A stretch of DNA of 14,173 bases from Eubacteriales bacterium (lineage in GTDB: Bacteria; Bacillota_A; Clostridia; Christensenellales; Aristaeellaceae), in the NCBI GenBank assembly GCA_028692205.1, contig JAQUXV010000028.1, positions 1-14,173 of the forward strand, written 5' to 3'. A program made the position numbers and the translations under genes. The notes beneath the pieces were generated by a model, which had not been told where the DNA came from, made no database searches, and saw nothing but the letters and a program-made list of their open reading frames with translations. Shown here piece by piece: positions 7,611-13,923 of the stretch; the first letter of the stretch is position 1; the number at the start of each line of letters is the position of its first letter.

Positions 7611-7675
7611 TGGGTGCGCTGCAGCCGGGCCGGTATCTTCCCGGGAGATGCCCGCCGCTATGCTGCGCTACGCCC
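7611..7675 (-). promoter_or_regulatory. Structured leader before the binding-protein gene
   Basis: The gap between the transketolase C-subunit stop and the binding-protein ribosome site folds into a long imperfect stem. GCAGC (7621-7625) pairs with GCTGC (7662-7666), GGC (7628-7630) with GCC (7654-7656), and ATCT (7635-7638) with AGAT (7646-7649) around a CCCGGG-containing tip. I see no promoter and no uridine tract, so it is more likely an RNA processing or stability element than a terminator. Its role is inferred. Confidence 0.45.
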
Positions 7676-7683
7676 CAAGGAAA

Positions 7684-8631
7684 TCAGATTGATTTGCGCG
7701 CAATCGTCTTGAGCGCGTTTTCGGCGATGTTCTCCGCCGTGAGGCCGTAACGGGTAAGCAGTGCGCAAGCCTCGCCCGACCGGCCAAAACAATCCTGTAC
7801 GCCTACGCGGGCAAGCGGTACGCAGCGTGTGGCGGTCAGCACCTCGGCCACGGCGGAACCCAGCCCGCCGATTACATTGTGTTCTTCCGCCGTAACGATA
7901 GCGCCGGTCTCCGCGGCTGCCTTCACAATCAATTCTTCATCAATCGGTTTAATGGTGTGCATGTCGATTACACGGGCGGAAACCCTTTTTTGCGCGAGCA
8001 GGTCCGCCGCCTCAAGCGCCATTTGCACCATCAGGCCGCAGGCGATCAACGTAACGTCGCTTCCGTCACGAAGGGTTATCCCCTTGCCGATTTCAAAGTG
8101 GTAGTTTGGGTATTGCGGGGTGATGTTGTCCACCGCCGTGCGGCCCGTACGCATATACACGGGTCCGTGATATTCAATGATCGCTTTTACAGCTTCGCGG
8201 GTTTCGTTGGCATCACAGGGGGCGATAACCGTCATGCCGGGGATGGTGCGCATCAGGCTCAAATCCTCGATACACTGGTGGGTTGCCCCGTCCTCACCCA
8301 CGGTAAGCCCGGCGTGACTGCCGATGACTTTCACATTCAGCCCGGGATAGGCCACGGAATTCCGGATCTGGTCGTAACCCCGTCCGGCGGTAAACATGGC
8401 GAAGGAGTGACAGAACGCAATTTTGCCCGTGGTTGCAAAACCGGCGGCGATATCAATCATATTGGCTTCGGCAATGCCGACGTTAAAGTGCCTTTTGGGA
8501 TACTGATCCCGAAAAGTGCAGCTCATCGTACAGGAAGCCAGGTCGGCGTCCAACGCAACAATATCCGGGTTTCCGCCGAATTCCTTTAGCGCGTTGCCGT
8601 ACGCCGCGCGAGTTGAAATTTTCTCAAGCAT
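7684..8631 (-). CDS. Transketolase, C-terminal subunit (pyrimidine-binding and C-terminal domains)
   Basis: A 315-residue second half of a split transketolase. With its partner at 8634-9476 it forms a thiamine-diphosphate enzyme that moves two-carbon ketol units between sugar phosphates. Seen: FNVGIAEANMIDIAAG with the cofactor-activating Glu55, SFAMFTAGRGYDQIRNSVAY, and GEDGATHQ (112-119) with its substrate-contacting histidine. A C-terminal transketolase domain follows from about residue 190 (GSDVTLIACG, VIDMHTIKPID). I chose the ATG at 8629-8631 because GGAGG lies exactly 7 nt upstream. The TTG two codons earlier would sit 1 nt from that site and overlap the partner's stop. It begins 2 nt after the partner gene ends, so the subunits are made together. 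It is a normal component of sugar operons in Firmicutes and resembles, in organisation, the paired AptA/AptB transketolase of apiose catabolism. Confidence 0.93.
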   Translation of the reverse strand: MLEKISTRAAYGNALKEFGGNPDIVALDADLASCTMSCTFRDQYPKRHFNVGIAEANMIDIAAGFATTGKIAFCHSFAMFTAGRGYDQIRNSVAYPGLNVKVIGSHAGLTVGEDGATHQCIEDLSLMRTIPGMTVIAPCDANETREAVKAIIEYHGPVYMRTGRTAVDNITPQYPNYHFEIGKGITLRDGSDVTLIACGLMVQMALEAADLLAQKRVSARVIDMHTIKPIDEELIVKAAAETGAIVTAEEHNVIGGLGSAVAEVLTATRCVPLARVGVQDCFGRSGEACALLTRYGLTAENIAENALKTIARKSI

Positions 8632-8633
8632 TT

Positions 8634-9476
8634 TCAAGCCTCCAACTGTGCGATTTTCGCATCCAATTCCTGATAGGCGAGCGCGTATTCCTCCGCTGTT
8701 GGGCGGCCGCCGTGAAAACGGAGCTGGTTTTCAAACACCGTAACGCCTTTGCCTTTCACCGTATCCGCAAGGATAACGACGGGTTTACCGCCGATTTGGT
8801 CCGCCTGCGCGAAAGTCTCGGCGAGCTTGCCAACATCATGCCCATCGGTGCGTAGAACCTGCCAACCGAAGGCTTCGAATTTCGCGCCCAGCGGCTCCAT
8901 GGGCATAATGTTCCGGGTAATATCGTCCAGTTGAAGGCGGTTACAATCCACGATCGCGATCAGGTTGTCCAGCTTATACTTGGCGGCGGACATAACCGCC
9001 TCCCAAATCTGGCCTTCCTCAATCTCCCCGTCGCCCAGAATGACGAACGTGGTGTAGTCCATGCTGTATGTTTTAGCGGAAAGCGCCATGCCGACGCCTA
9101 CGGAAAGACCCTGCCCCAGTGAACCGGAGGACATATCCACTCCGGGAATGTGGGTCATCTCCACATGGCCGGAAAGATAACCGTCGATCTTGCGGAATCC
9201 GTGAAGATCCGCCTCCGGGAAAAACCCCCGCATGGCAAGCGCCGAGTACATAGCGGGCGCGCAATGCCCTTTGGAAAGCACGAGCCTGTCCCGTGAAGGC
9301 ATGCCGGGCTGTGCGGGGTTAATGTGCATCCGCTGAAAATACAGCACGGAAAGGATCTCCGCGATGGAGTACGATCCTCCGATGTGCCCGGAATTTGCGC
9401 CCTGAACCATTTCCAGTGTCTTTTTCCTGATTTGGTAAGCTTTTAAGGAAAGCTCCCGTGCGGTATTACTATCCAT
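8634..9476 (-). CDS. Transketolase, N-terminal subunit (thiamine-diphosphate-binding domain)
   Basis: A 280-residue first half of a split transketolase. It shows the full transketolase set: GANSGHIGGSYSIAEIL near residue 27, LSKGHCAPAMYSAL near 68, SSGSLGQGLSVGVGMAL near 116, and the thiamine-diphosphate motif from GDGE (148-151) through EGQIWEA to VDCNR (Asn179). Together with the C-terminal subunit encoded next, it should interconvert xylulose 5-phosphate, ribose 5-phosphate and related sugar phosphates, or a pathway-specific ketose phosphate. The ATG at 9474-9476 overlaps the kinase stop (TAATG), with GGAAGGGA-like purines ahead, so its translation is coupled to the kinase. Being sandwiched between kinase and transporter points to a dedicated catabolic copy rather than the housekeeping enzyme. 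Family certainty is high; substrate range is unknown. Confidence 0.94.
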   Translation of the reverse strand: MDSNTARELSLKAYQIRKKTLEMVQGANSGHIGGSYSIAEILSVLYFQRMHINPAQPGMPSRDRLVLSKGHCAPAMYSALAMRGFFPEADLHGFRKIDGYLSGHVEMTHIPGVDMSSGSLGQGLSVGVGMALSAKTYSMDYTTFVILGDGEIEEGQIWEAVMSAAKYKLDNLIAIVDCNRLQLDDITRNIMPMEPLGAKFEAFGWQVLRTDGHDVGKLAETFAQADQIGGKPVVILADTVKGKGVTVFENQLRFHGGRPTAEEYALAYQELDAKIAQLEA

Positions 9477-11161
9477 TACGCTTCCGTCCCTTCCCGGCGT
9501 TCCGTACGCCCGGCTTCTTCCTTTAGTTGAAACAGATGCTGCTGCAGAACGATGTTTTTCTGACCAAAGTAATTAGAGAGTTCCAGATATTCCCCGAAGA
9601 GCTTCCGATAAGCTTCGTGGTGTTCCGGAACAGGCCGGTAGACGACGTTCTTCAGGCTGGTCATGTGGGCCGCAGCATCGTCCAGCGTGTTATAGCCCCC
9701 GGCTTCGGCGCCCGCCGCTACCGAGGCGTAGATGGCGGCGCCCAGCGCGATAGTCTGGCTACAACCTGCTACCCGAATTTCCCGCCCCAACACATCCGCG
9801 TAAATCTGCATCAACTGCGGGTTTTTATCCACGATGCCTCCGCAGGCGATGATTTCCCGTACGCTTTCGCCCGCCTGCTCAAAGGTATCCAGAATCAGTT
9901 TCGTGCCGAAAGCGGTGGATTCCATCAAAGCGCGGAAAATATCCTCAGGCGTGGTGCTGAGCCTCATGCCCACAATTACACCAGCAAGGTTGCTGCTGAC
10001 AAACGGGGTTTTATTACCGTTCCACCAGTCCAGCGCCAGCAGACCGCTTTCGCCGGGTTTAAGCGCCGCCGCGCGGCGGCTGAGCGTGGAGAGATAATCG
10101 TCCTCGCTTTGCCCGGCGGGCCGGAAATGATCGGCGAACCACGCCAACTGATCTCCTACCGCAGCAAGCCCGGATTCCCAGAGATAGTATCCCGGGATAA
10201 CGCAGTCGCGCAGCGCGCCGATGATACCCCTGCCGGAATAAGGCGTATGGCTCAGCAGCGACTGCACGCTGGAGGTGCCCAGCGCCAGCATCATTTGCCC
10301 CGGTCTGGTAATGCCGCAGCCGATCATGCCCGCGTGTGCGTCGATTACGCTGCAACCTACGGCAATTCCCTCGCGAAGCCCCAGCCGCCCGGCCCACTCC
10401 CGCGTCAGCGTCCCGAAAGGCTCCGTAACCCGGCAAACGCTGCCGGCAAGCTTGTCCGAAATAAACCCCTTAAGGGCGGGGTCGATCCGGTGGAAAAACT
10501 CGTCCGGCGGATAGCCATGTTCGTTAAAGTACATCGCCTTGTAGCCGGAATTGTCGATGGATCGTTTCTGCCGCCCTGTCAACAGGCGGTTCAGCCAGTC
10601 CGAAGCTTCGCTGATCGTATCCATCTCCCGGTAAAGCGCGGGGTCCTCGCGCAGGAGCTGCAAAACCTTGGGCAGCAAAATTTCGGCGGAAATCCGATCC
10701 CCGTAATAGACCGCCACATCGTTGGAAAAGGAACGGAGCTTTTCGTTGATTTCGTCAGCCTCCGGCTGAGCGGCGTGGTGCTTCCAAAGCTTTACATAGG
10801 CGTGGGGCCTGTGGCGGTATTGCGGTAGCTTACACAGCGGAACCGCGTCTTTCGTAAGCGGTAGAATCGTACAGGCTGTAAAATCGAGGCCCAAAGCGAT
10901 AATCTGTTCGGGATTAGCCCTGCTTTCCCGAAGGAGCGCGTGTACGGTATTCAGGAGCACCTGAAGGTAATCGTCCGGGTCCTGCAGGCACCAATCGTGG
11001 GGGATGGGCGTTACGCCGTCTGGTAAAAAGTCCTGTATAATGCCGTGAGCGTATTCCTCAACGAACGTTGCGACGATATCCCCATTTTCGGTATCCACTA
11101 AAATCGCCCTGCCCGATAGCGTACCGAAGTCGAGGCTGATCACATACCGCTTGTCGTTCAT
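9476..11161 (-). CDS. araB: L-Ribulokinase (AraB), FGGY carbohydrate kinase
   Basis: A 561-residue FGGY kinase of the ribulokinase type, predicted to phosphorylate L-ribulose (and possibly other keto- or sugar-alcohol pentoses) at O5 with ATP. Seen: phosphate-binding DFGTLSG (11-17), LDFTACTILP (92-101), KLWKHHAAQ (124-132), catalytic Asp274 in GCSVIDAHAG, GTSS (295-298) and ALKPGESGLLALDWWNGN. Ala96, Lys208, Asp274 and Glu329 fall at the positions I recall for substrate contacts in the Bacillus enzyme, and the length matches its roughly 560 residues. The ATG at 11159-11161 has AAGGAG upstream; a longer version would need a TTG at 11195-11197 within a possible terminator. It follows the ROK gene by 108 nt and overlaps the transketolase start. 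No arabinose isomerase or ribulose-phosphate 4-epimerase is in view, so the physiological substrate may not be arabinose-derived. Confidence 0.87.
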   Translation of the reverse strand: MNDKRYVISLDFGTLSGRAILVDTENGDIVATFVEEYAHGIIQDFLPDGVTPIPHDWCLQDPDDYLQVLLNTVHALLRESRANPEQIIALGLDFTACTILPLTKDAVPLCKLPQYRHRPHAYVKLWKHHAAQPEADEINEKLRSFSNDVAVYYGDRISAEILLPKVLQLLREDPALYREMDTISEASDWLNRLLTGRQKRSIDNSGYKAMYFNEHGYPPDEFFHRIDPALKGFISDKLAGSVCRVTEPFGTLTREWAGRLGLREGIAVGCSVIDAHAGMIGCGITRPGQMMLALGTSSVQSLLSHTPYSGRGIIGALRDCVIPGYYLWESGLAAVGDQLAWFADHFRPAGQSEDDYLSTLSRRAAALKPGESGLLALDWWNGNKTPFVSSNLAGVIVGMRLSTTPEDIFRALMESTAFGTKLILDTFEQAGESVREIIACGGIVDKNPQLMQIYADVLGREIRVAGCSQTIALGAAIYASVAAGAEAGGYNTLDDAAAHMTSLKNVVYRPVPEHHEAYRKLFGEYLELSNYFGQKNIVLQQHLFQLKEEAGRTERREGTEA

Positions 11162-11190
11162 GTTCTCTTGCTCCTTGAAAACCGTCACGG

Positions 11191-11227
11191 AAAACAAACC
11201 CTTTCACAGCGGTCAACTGCGAAGTGG
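11191..11227 (-). terminator. Possible intrinsic terminator/attenuator between the ROK and kinase genes
   Basis: On the minus strand, positions 11227-11217 (CCACTTCGCAG) pair with 11209-11199 (CTGTGAAAGGG) in a ten-pair stem with two single-base bulges and one G-U pair. It is followed directly by TTTGTTTT (11198-11191). It lies after the ROK stop and before the araB ribosome site, where partial termination would separate low regulator output from the metabolic genes, or be relieved on induction. The bulges make it uncertain. Confidence 0.45.
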
Positions 11228-11269
11228 AAAGCAACCGGTCCGTATATTGTGTCTCCTGACGCGGAAAGC

Positions 11270-12508
11270 TTATTTCTCCCGCCTGTTCGCCTCTTTGATA
11301 TCGCTCAGCGTATCCATCAATGTATCGGCTTTCAGCATTCGGTCCAATACATACCAGTATCCGCCGAGAATCGTGGAGTCCATTTGAAGCTTGGTGAATT
11401 GGATTTTGGTAGCTTCCAGCAGTTCCGGATACACCATCTGCCCCAAGCAGGACTGAAGCTTATCCAGAAACTTCTGGCAAAACGGGTAATCCTCGCAAAT
11501 CACGATGCGGTTGGGGTTCATAACGAAAATGATGTTGGTCAGTCCATAGGCGAGCTTCCATGCAAGGTTATCGATCGCGCATACCGCGAGTGGATCGTTG
11601 TTCAGGTAAGCATCCCGAATCTGGTAGTAATCGCTTGCGTCGGTGAGCACGGTGCCGGGAAACTCGTATAAGCGTTCCAGCATGTAATTACGTACGGAAC
11701 CGGTGGACGCGTAACTTTCAAACATGCCGCGCTGGCCGTCCTGAAGGGGACCGTTGAAATTGATGCCCATATGGCCGATTTCGAACGCGCTGCCGACCGC
11801 CCCGTGGAAAATGCGGTCGTTGATAATCATGCCGGAACCGATGCCGATGCCGATAGACTGGATGGCGAAAAGGCTGTTCTCGTTTGCACGTTCTTCCGGC
11901 TCCAGACTTTTCCACTCGGCAAGCGCGGAAAGCTTACAATCGTGCTCCGTGATCATTAAAAACGGATAACGGTCCCGTAGCGCCTGATGGATATCCATGC
12001 GGCCCAATTGCTTGAAGCCGGTAACGATTGCCACGTTGTGCTTGCCGCGGATATAGGGGCCGGGCAGCCCCACGCACATGCCCAGCGCGTTTTGGGGGCC
12101 GACTTTGGCGAGCATCGCGTCGATATCCGCGTAAATGCCGTTCATAATGTTGTCGATATCGTCGTCCTTGGCAATCTCGTGGTGAATCCTGTGCAGGGTT
12201 TCCCCTGTGATGGAGAATGCGCAGATGTCGAAAAATTCACGGGTGATGCGTGCCGACAGTACGGCAATGTGGGGCAGGTACAGGCCCAACGTTTCGGTTT
12301 TGCGCCCGTTTGCTTCCGTTTGAAAGCCCTCTTCCCGCACGATGCCCGCAGCCAGAAACTCATTGATGATATTGGTAATGGTGGCTCGCTTCAGATGGGT
12401 GAGCTTTGCAAGCTCCGTTCTGGATGTTTTCTTCTTCTCCAGAAAGATGCCAAGAATCAGATTCCGGTTTGCGCGCTGCATCCCGTCACTGTTCAGTCCC
12501 TGTTTCAT
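11270..12508 (-). CDS. ROK-family transcriptional regulator (XylR/NagC-like)
   Basis: A 412-residue repressor-type protein. Residues about 12-60 form a winged helix-turn-helix (TSRTELAKLTHLKRATITNIINEFLAAGIV). The rest is a ROK sugar-binding fold with ALGMCVGLPG (141-150), TEHDCKLSALAEW (187-199) and the glycine-rich GIGIGSG (about 220-226). Family role: it binds operators without sugar and releases them when the sugar binds the ROK domain. Odd: after EIGH (243-246) the usual zinc motif CxCGxxGC is replaced by QDGQRGMF (256-263), so all three zinc cysteines are missing. The ATG at 12506-12508 has GAGGTGG a few bases ahead. It is the first gene of the minus-strand array, behind a consensus promoter with repeated elements, so it probably regulates itself and the sugar genes. 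Family firm; effector unknown. Confidence 0.9.
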   Translation of the reverse strand: MKQGLNSDGMQRANRNLILGIFLEKKKTSRTELAKLTHLKRATITNIINEFLAAGIVREEGFQTEANGRKTETLGLYLPHIAVLSARITREFFDICAFSITGETLHRIHHEIAKDDDIDNIMNGIYADIDAMLAKVGPQNALGMCVGLPGPYIRGKHNVAIVTGFKQLGRMDIHQALRDRYPFLMITEHDCKLSALAEWKSLEPEERANENSLFAIQSIGIGIGSGMIINDRIFHGAVGSAFEIGHMGINFNGPLQDGQRGMFESYASTGSVRNYMLERLYEFPGTVLTDASDYYQIRDAYLNNDPLAVCAIDNLAWKLAYGLTNIIFVMNPNRIVICEDYPFCQKFLDKLQSCLGQMVYPELLEATKIQFTKLQMDSTILGGYWYVLDRMLKADTLMDTLSDIKEANRREK

Positions 12509-12527
12509 GTAGCCACCTCATAGTCTA

Positions 12528-12559
12528 TTTATTGAACTTATAAGTATTTTTAATGAACT
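12528..12559 (-). promoter_or_regulatory. Pair of direct repeats in the ROK leader, candidate operator
   Basis: On the minus strand AGTTCATTAAA (12559-12549) and AGTTCAATAAA (12538-12528) differ at one base and are spaced 21 bp, two helical turns, apart. A 10-bp palindrome ACTTATAAGT (12536-12545) overlaps the second. They lie just downstream of the predicted start of transcription. A third related GAGTTCATT occurs upstream at 12655-12647. The position suits a repressor site; binding is inferred. Confidence 0.45.
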
Positions 12560-12578
12560 CGCAACTGTCACAATTGGA

Positions 12579-12607
12579 ATTATAGTGGCTAAATATGATA
12601 ATGTCAA
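12579..12607 (-). promoter_or_regulatory. Consensus sigma-A promoter for the ROK-araB-transketolase-transporter array
   Basis: The minus strand carries a perfect -35 TTGACA (12607-12602), a 17-bp spacer and a perfect -10 TATAAT (12584-12579). Transcription should begin near 12572, giving a 5' leader of about 63 nt before the ROK start. Such a strong promoter usually needs repression, which fits an autoregulated ROK repressor. The region is markedly more AT-rich than its surroundings. Confidence 0.88.
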
Positions 12608-12635
12608 GAGCTAATTTGAATAAAATTTCATTATG

Positions 12636-12656
12636 AGAGTTAAATGAATGAACTCT
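12636..12656. promoter_or_regulatory. Inverted repeat upstream of the promoter, candidate ROK operator
   Basis: AGAGTT (12636-12641) and AACTCT (12651-12656) form a perfect 6-bp inverted repeat with a 9-nt AT-rich spacer. It lies about 30 bp upstream of the -35 element. AGTT...AACT arms with an AT-rich centre resemble the general form of XylR-type ROK operators. The arm contains the same GAGTTCATT sequence found at 12552-12560 downstream of the promoter, so two sites about 95 bp apart could cooperate by looping. Confidence 0.45.
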
Positions 12657-13011
12657 AAAGTTATAAAAGTAAACTATATATTGTGAAAAGCAAATCGGAT
12701 AATGGTTAATGACGGGTTATTCGTTGGCTTATCAACTATGCAGTCTCCTGCGAACCCTATCACCGATATGCTTGCCGGCGCTGACGGATAAAGAAATCCC
12801 CCTGCCGCTTTTACACGACAAGGGGAAGGGGCTGTCTGTTTTCTATGTTGAAGCACGCGCTGACCAACTCCGGAAGATTACGAAAACCAGGAGCGTTTAA
12901 CGAGCGATGATTCACATGTAAAACCACTCAATCGGGTATCGATAGGGGAGCGGAGAAATGGACGATGCCGTTAGGAACAGGGATAGTATCTGATGTGGCA
13001 GATGGTCTGTT

Positions 13012-13040
13012 GCGGGGATCGGATCCGCGTTCGTTTTTTT
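13012..13040 (+). terminator. Weak candidate intrinsic terminator
   Basis: A GC stem GCGG (13012-13015) with CCGC (13025-13028), extendable by one or two wobble pairs, is followed by a short gap and seven T residues (13034-13040). It would end a plus-strand transcript from 12,661-13,010, where I see no gene. The stem is short, so it may be fortuitous. Confidence 0.25.
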
Positions 13041-13116
13041 AGCCTTCACACGGCCTCGGAAAAACCGTCAAGGTGTGTTGGGGTCAATCCCCTGAGCGCA
13101 TTTCCAAGTTGTGTTC

Positions 13117-13168
13117 AGGAAGTGACTCTCTATGGCAAGGTGAAACTTGCTTTAGGGAGTCACTTCCT
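13117..13168. repeat. 52-nt near-perfect hairpin
   Basis: Arms 13117-13128 (AGGAAGTGACTC) and 13157-13168 are exactly complementary. Pairing continues inward through 13129-13139 with 13146-13156 with a single T/T mismatch and two wobble pairs, closing a 6-nt loop GTGAAA. Neither side carries a T-tract. It could be a structured small RNA, a palindromic repeat element or a remnant of a transposon end. Nothing nearby decides between these. Confidence 0.7.
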
Positions 13169-13213
13169 ATGATTTGATTTCGGAGCTGACAAATAATACT
13201 CTGCACTACAAAG

Positions 13214-13246
13214 AAACTGTCAACGTTATTCAGGCGCTGACAGTTT
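13214..13246. terminator. Inverted repeat, possible terminator of the HD-GYP/DUF5317 transcript
   Basis: AAACTGTCA (13214-13222) and TGACAGTTT (13238-13246) are perfectly complementary around a 15-nt loop. On the minus strand the stem is followed by CTTTG, on the plus strand by TATA, with the stem itself ending in T residues. It lies about 130 nt downstream of the DUF5317 stop, the first hairpin of this size in that direction. The large loop and poor T-tract make it a weak call. Confidence 0.35.
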
Positions 13247-13377
13247 TATACGCTTACAGGCTTATTCATGCCACCCTTCTTAGGGGTGATCTCGACATCA
13301 CAGTCTTGGACTGCCAAAGCGAATCCGGACCGGGTAAAGCGGCTTGTATGCACCTGTACTTTGCACATCGCGGTGTT

Positions 13378-13923
13378 TTACTGCTTGCGCATCATCATCC
13401 GCTGCACCCACCAGAACAGCCCCGCGCCCATCAGAAAATCGCCTACGCTGGCTACGCCGGGTACGAGCCAGGGAACGGGGATGCAGTCCCCAAGCCACCA
13501 CAGTGGAGCATTCCAACCAACGAGAACATATTCGACCAATTCCCCGCTTCGTACGCGCTCCACGAAGGCGGCCAACGATGAAAAGTCAAAAATGACAGGG
13601 CTTACGGGCATGCGAAACTGATGGAAAGCCATTGCCGCAAAATTCGTTGCCGTTCCCAGCGCAACCAGCCAAAAAGCCCGCTCGTCCCGGTTAAGAAATA
13701 AAAACGTAAATAGACACAGGTATTCGGCCGCGACTACCACCCACAGCCAGCGCAGCGGCGGGGCGAGCAGAACACCGGGGAGCCATGCTAAACTGCCTTC
13801 TATTAAAAAACCCGCTACAGGCAAAATAATGCCTTTCAGCGGTTTTTGCAGATAACCGTTCAAACGCCCTCCGCGCAGATACCCGACAACCACGGCCAAC
13901 ACCAGCAGGTAGACGAGAATCAT
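13378..13923 (-). CDS. DUF5317 family membrane protein
   Basis: A 181-residue integral membrane protein with about five hydrophobic segments. The pattern fits DUF5317: an N-terminal MILVYLLVLAVVVGYLRGGRL, a middle ATNFAAMAFHQFRMPVSP corresponding to the family's NxxxxxxNGGxMPVS, and a late LGDCIPVPWLVPGVASVGD before the last membrane segment, corresponding to LGDxI...P....SxGD. The usual NGG before MPVS is HQFR here. The molecular function is unknown. The ATG at 13921-13923 overlaps the stop of the upstream HD-GYP gene (ATGA) and has GGGAGGAG about 9 nt ahead. Tight coupling suggests a membrane partner for a cyclic-di-GMP-related signalling protein, but that is inference. Confidence 0.75.
   Translation of the reverse strand: MILVYLLVLAVVVGYLRGGRLNGYLQKPLKGIILPVAGFLIEGSLAWLPGVLLAPPLRWLWVVVAAEYLCLFTFLFLNRDERAFWLVALGTATNFAAMAFHQFRMPVSPVIFDFSSLAAFVERVRSGELVEYVLVGWNAPLWWLGDCIPVPWLVPGVASVGDFLMGAGLFWWVQRMMMRKQ

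Larger units (their letters stand above)
12661..13377. other. Long non-coding region between the ROK promoter and the DUF5317 gene
   Basis: About 700 nt with no supportable protein gene. Plus-strand frames starting near 12709 and 13174 lack ribosome sites and recognisable motifs, and the second mostly runs antisense to the DUF5317 gene. The region contains a 52-nt near-perfect hairpin (13117-13168), a 9-bp inverted repeat (13214-13246), a small CACCC/GGGTG hairpin (13271-13287) and a GC stem before seven T residues (13012-13040). It may hold a small RNA or a decayed mobile element; neither is shown. Confidence 0.45.

Noticed and set aside
9527..10828. Long plus-strand open frame opposite the kinase gene
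   Set aside because: It is the antisense shadow of araB, with no ribosome site, no domain motif and an arginine/proline/glycine-rich composition; the minus-strand frame has full FGGY motifs.
3207..11161. An Lsr-type autoinducer-2 uptake and processing system
   Set aside because: The parts look similar (RbsB-type binding protein, FGGY kinase, DeoC-like aldolase), but there is one permease rather than two, the kinase matches AraB rather than LsrK, transketolase is present, and no LsrG is seen.
12709..12900. Plus-strand 63-codon frame in the non-coding region
   Set aside because: No ribosome site, no motif, and no clear promoter ahead of it on the plus strand.
13174..13581. Plus-strand frame across the intergenic region into the DUF5317 gene
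   Set aside because: No ribosome site, low-complexity His/Pro stretches and antisense to a recognised gene for most of its length.
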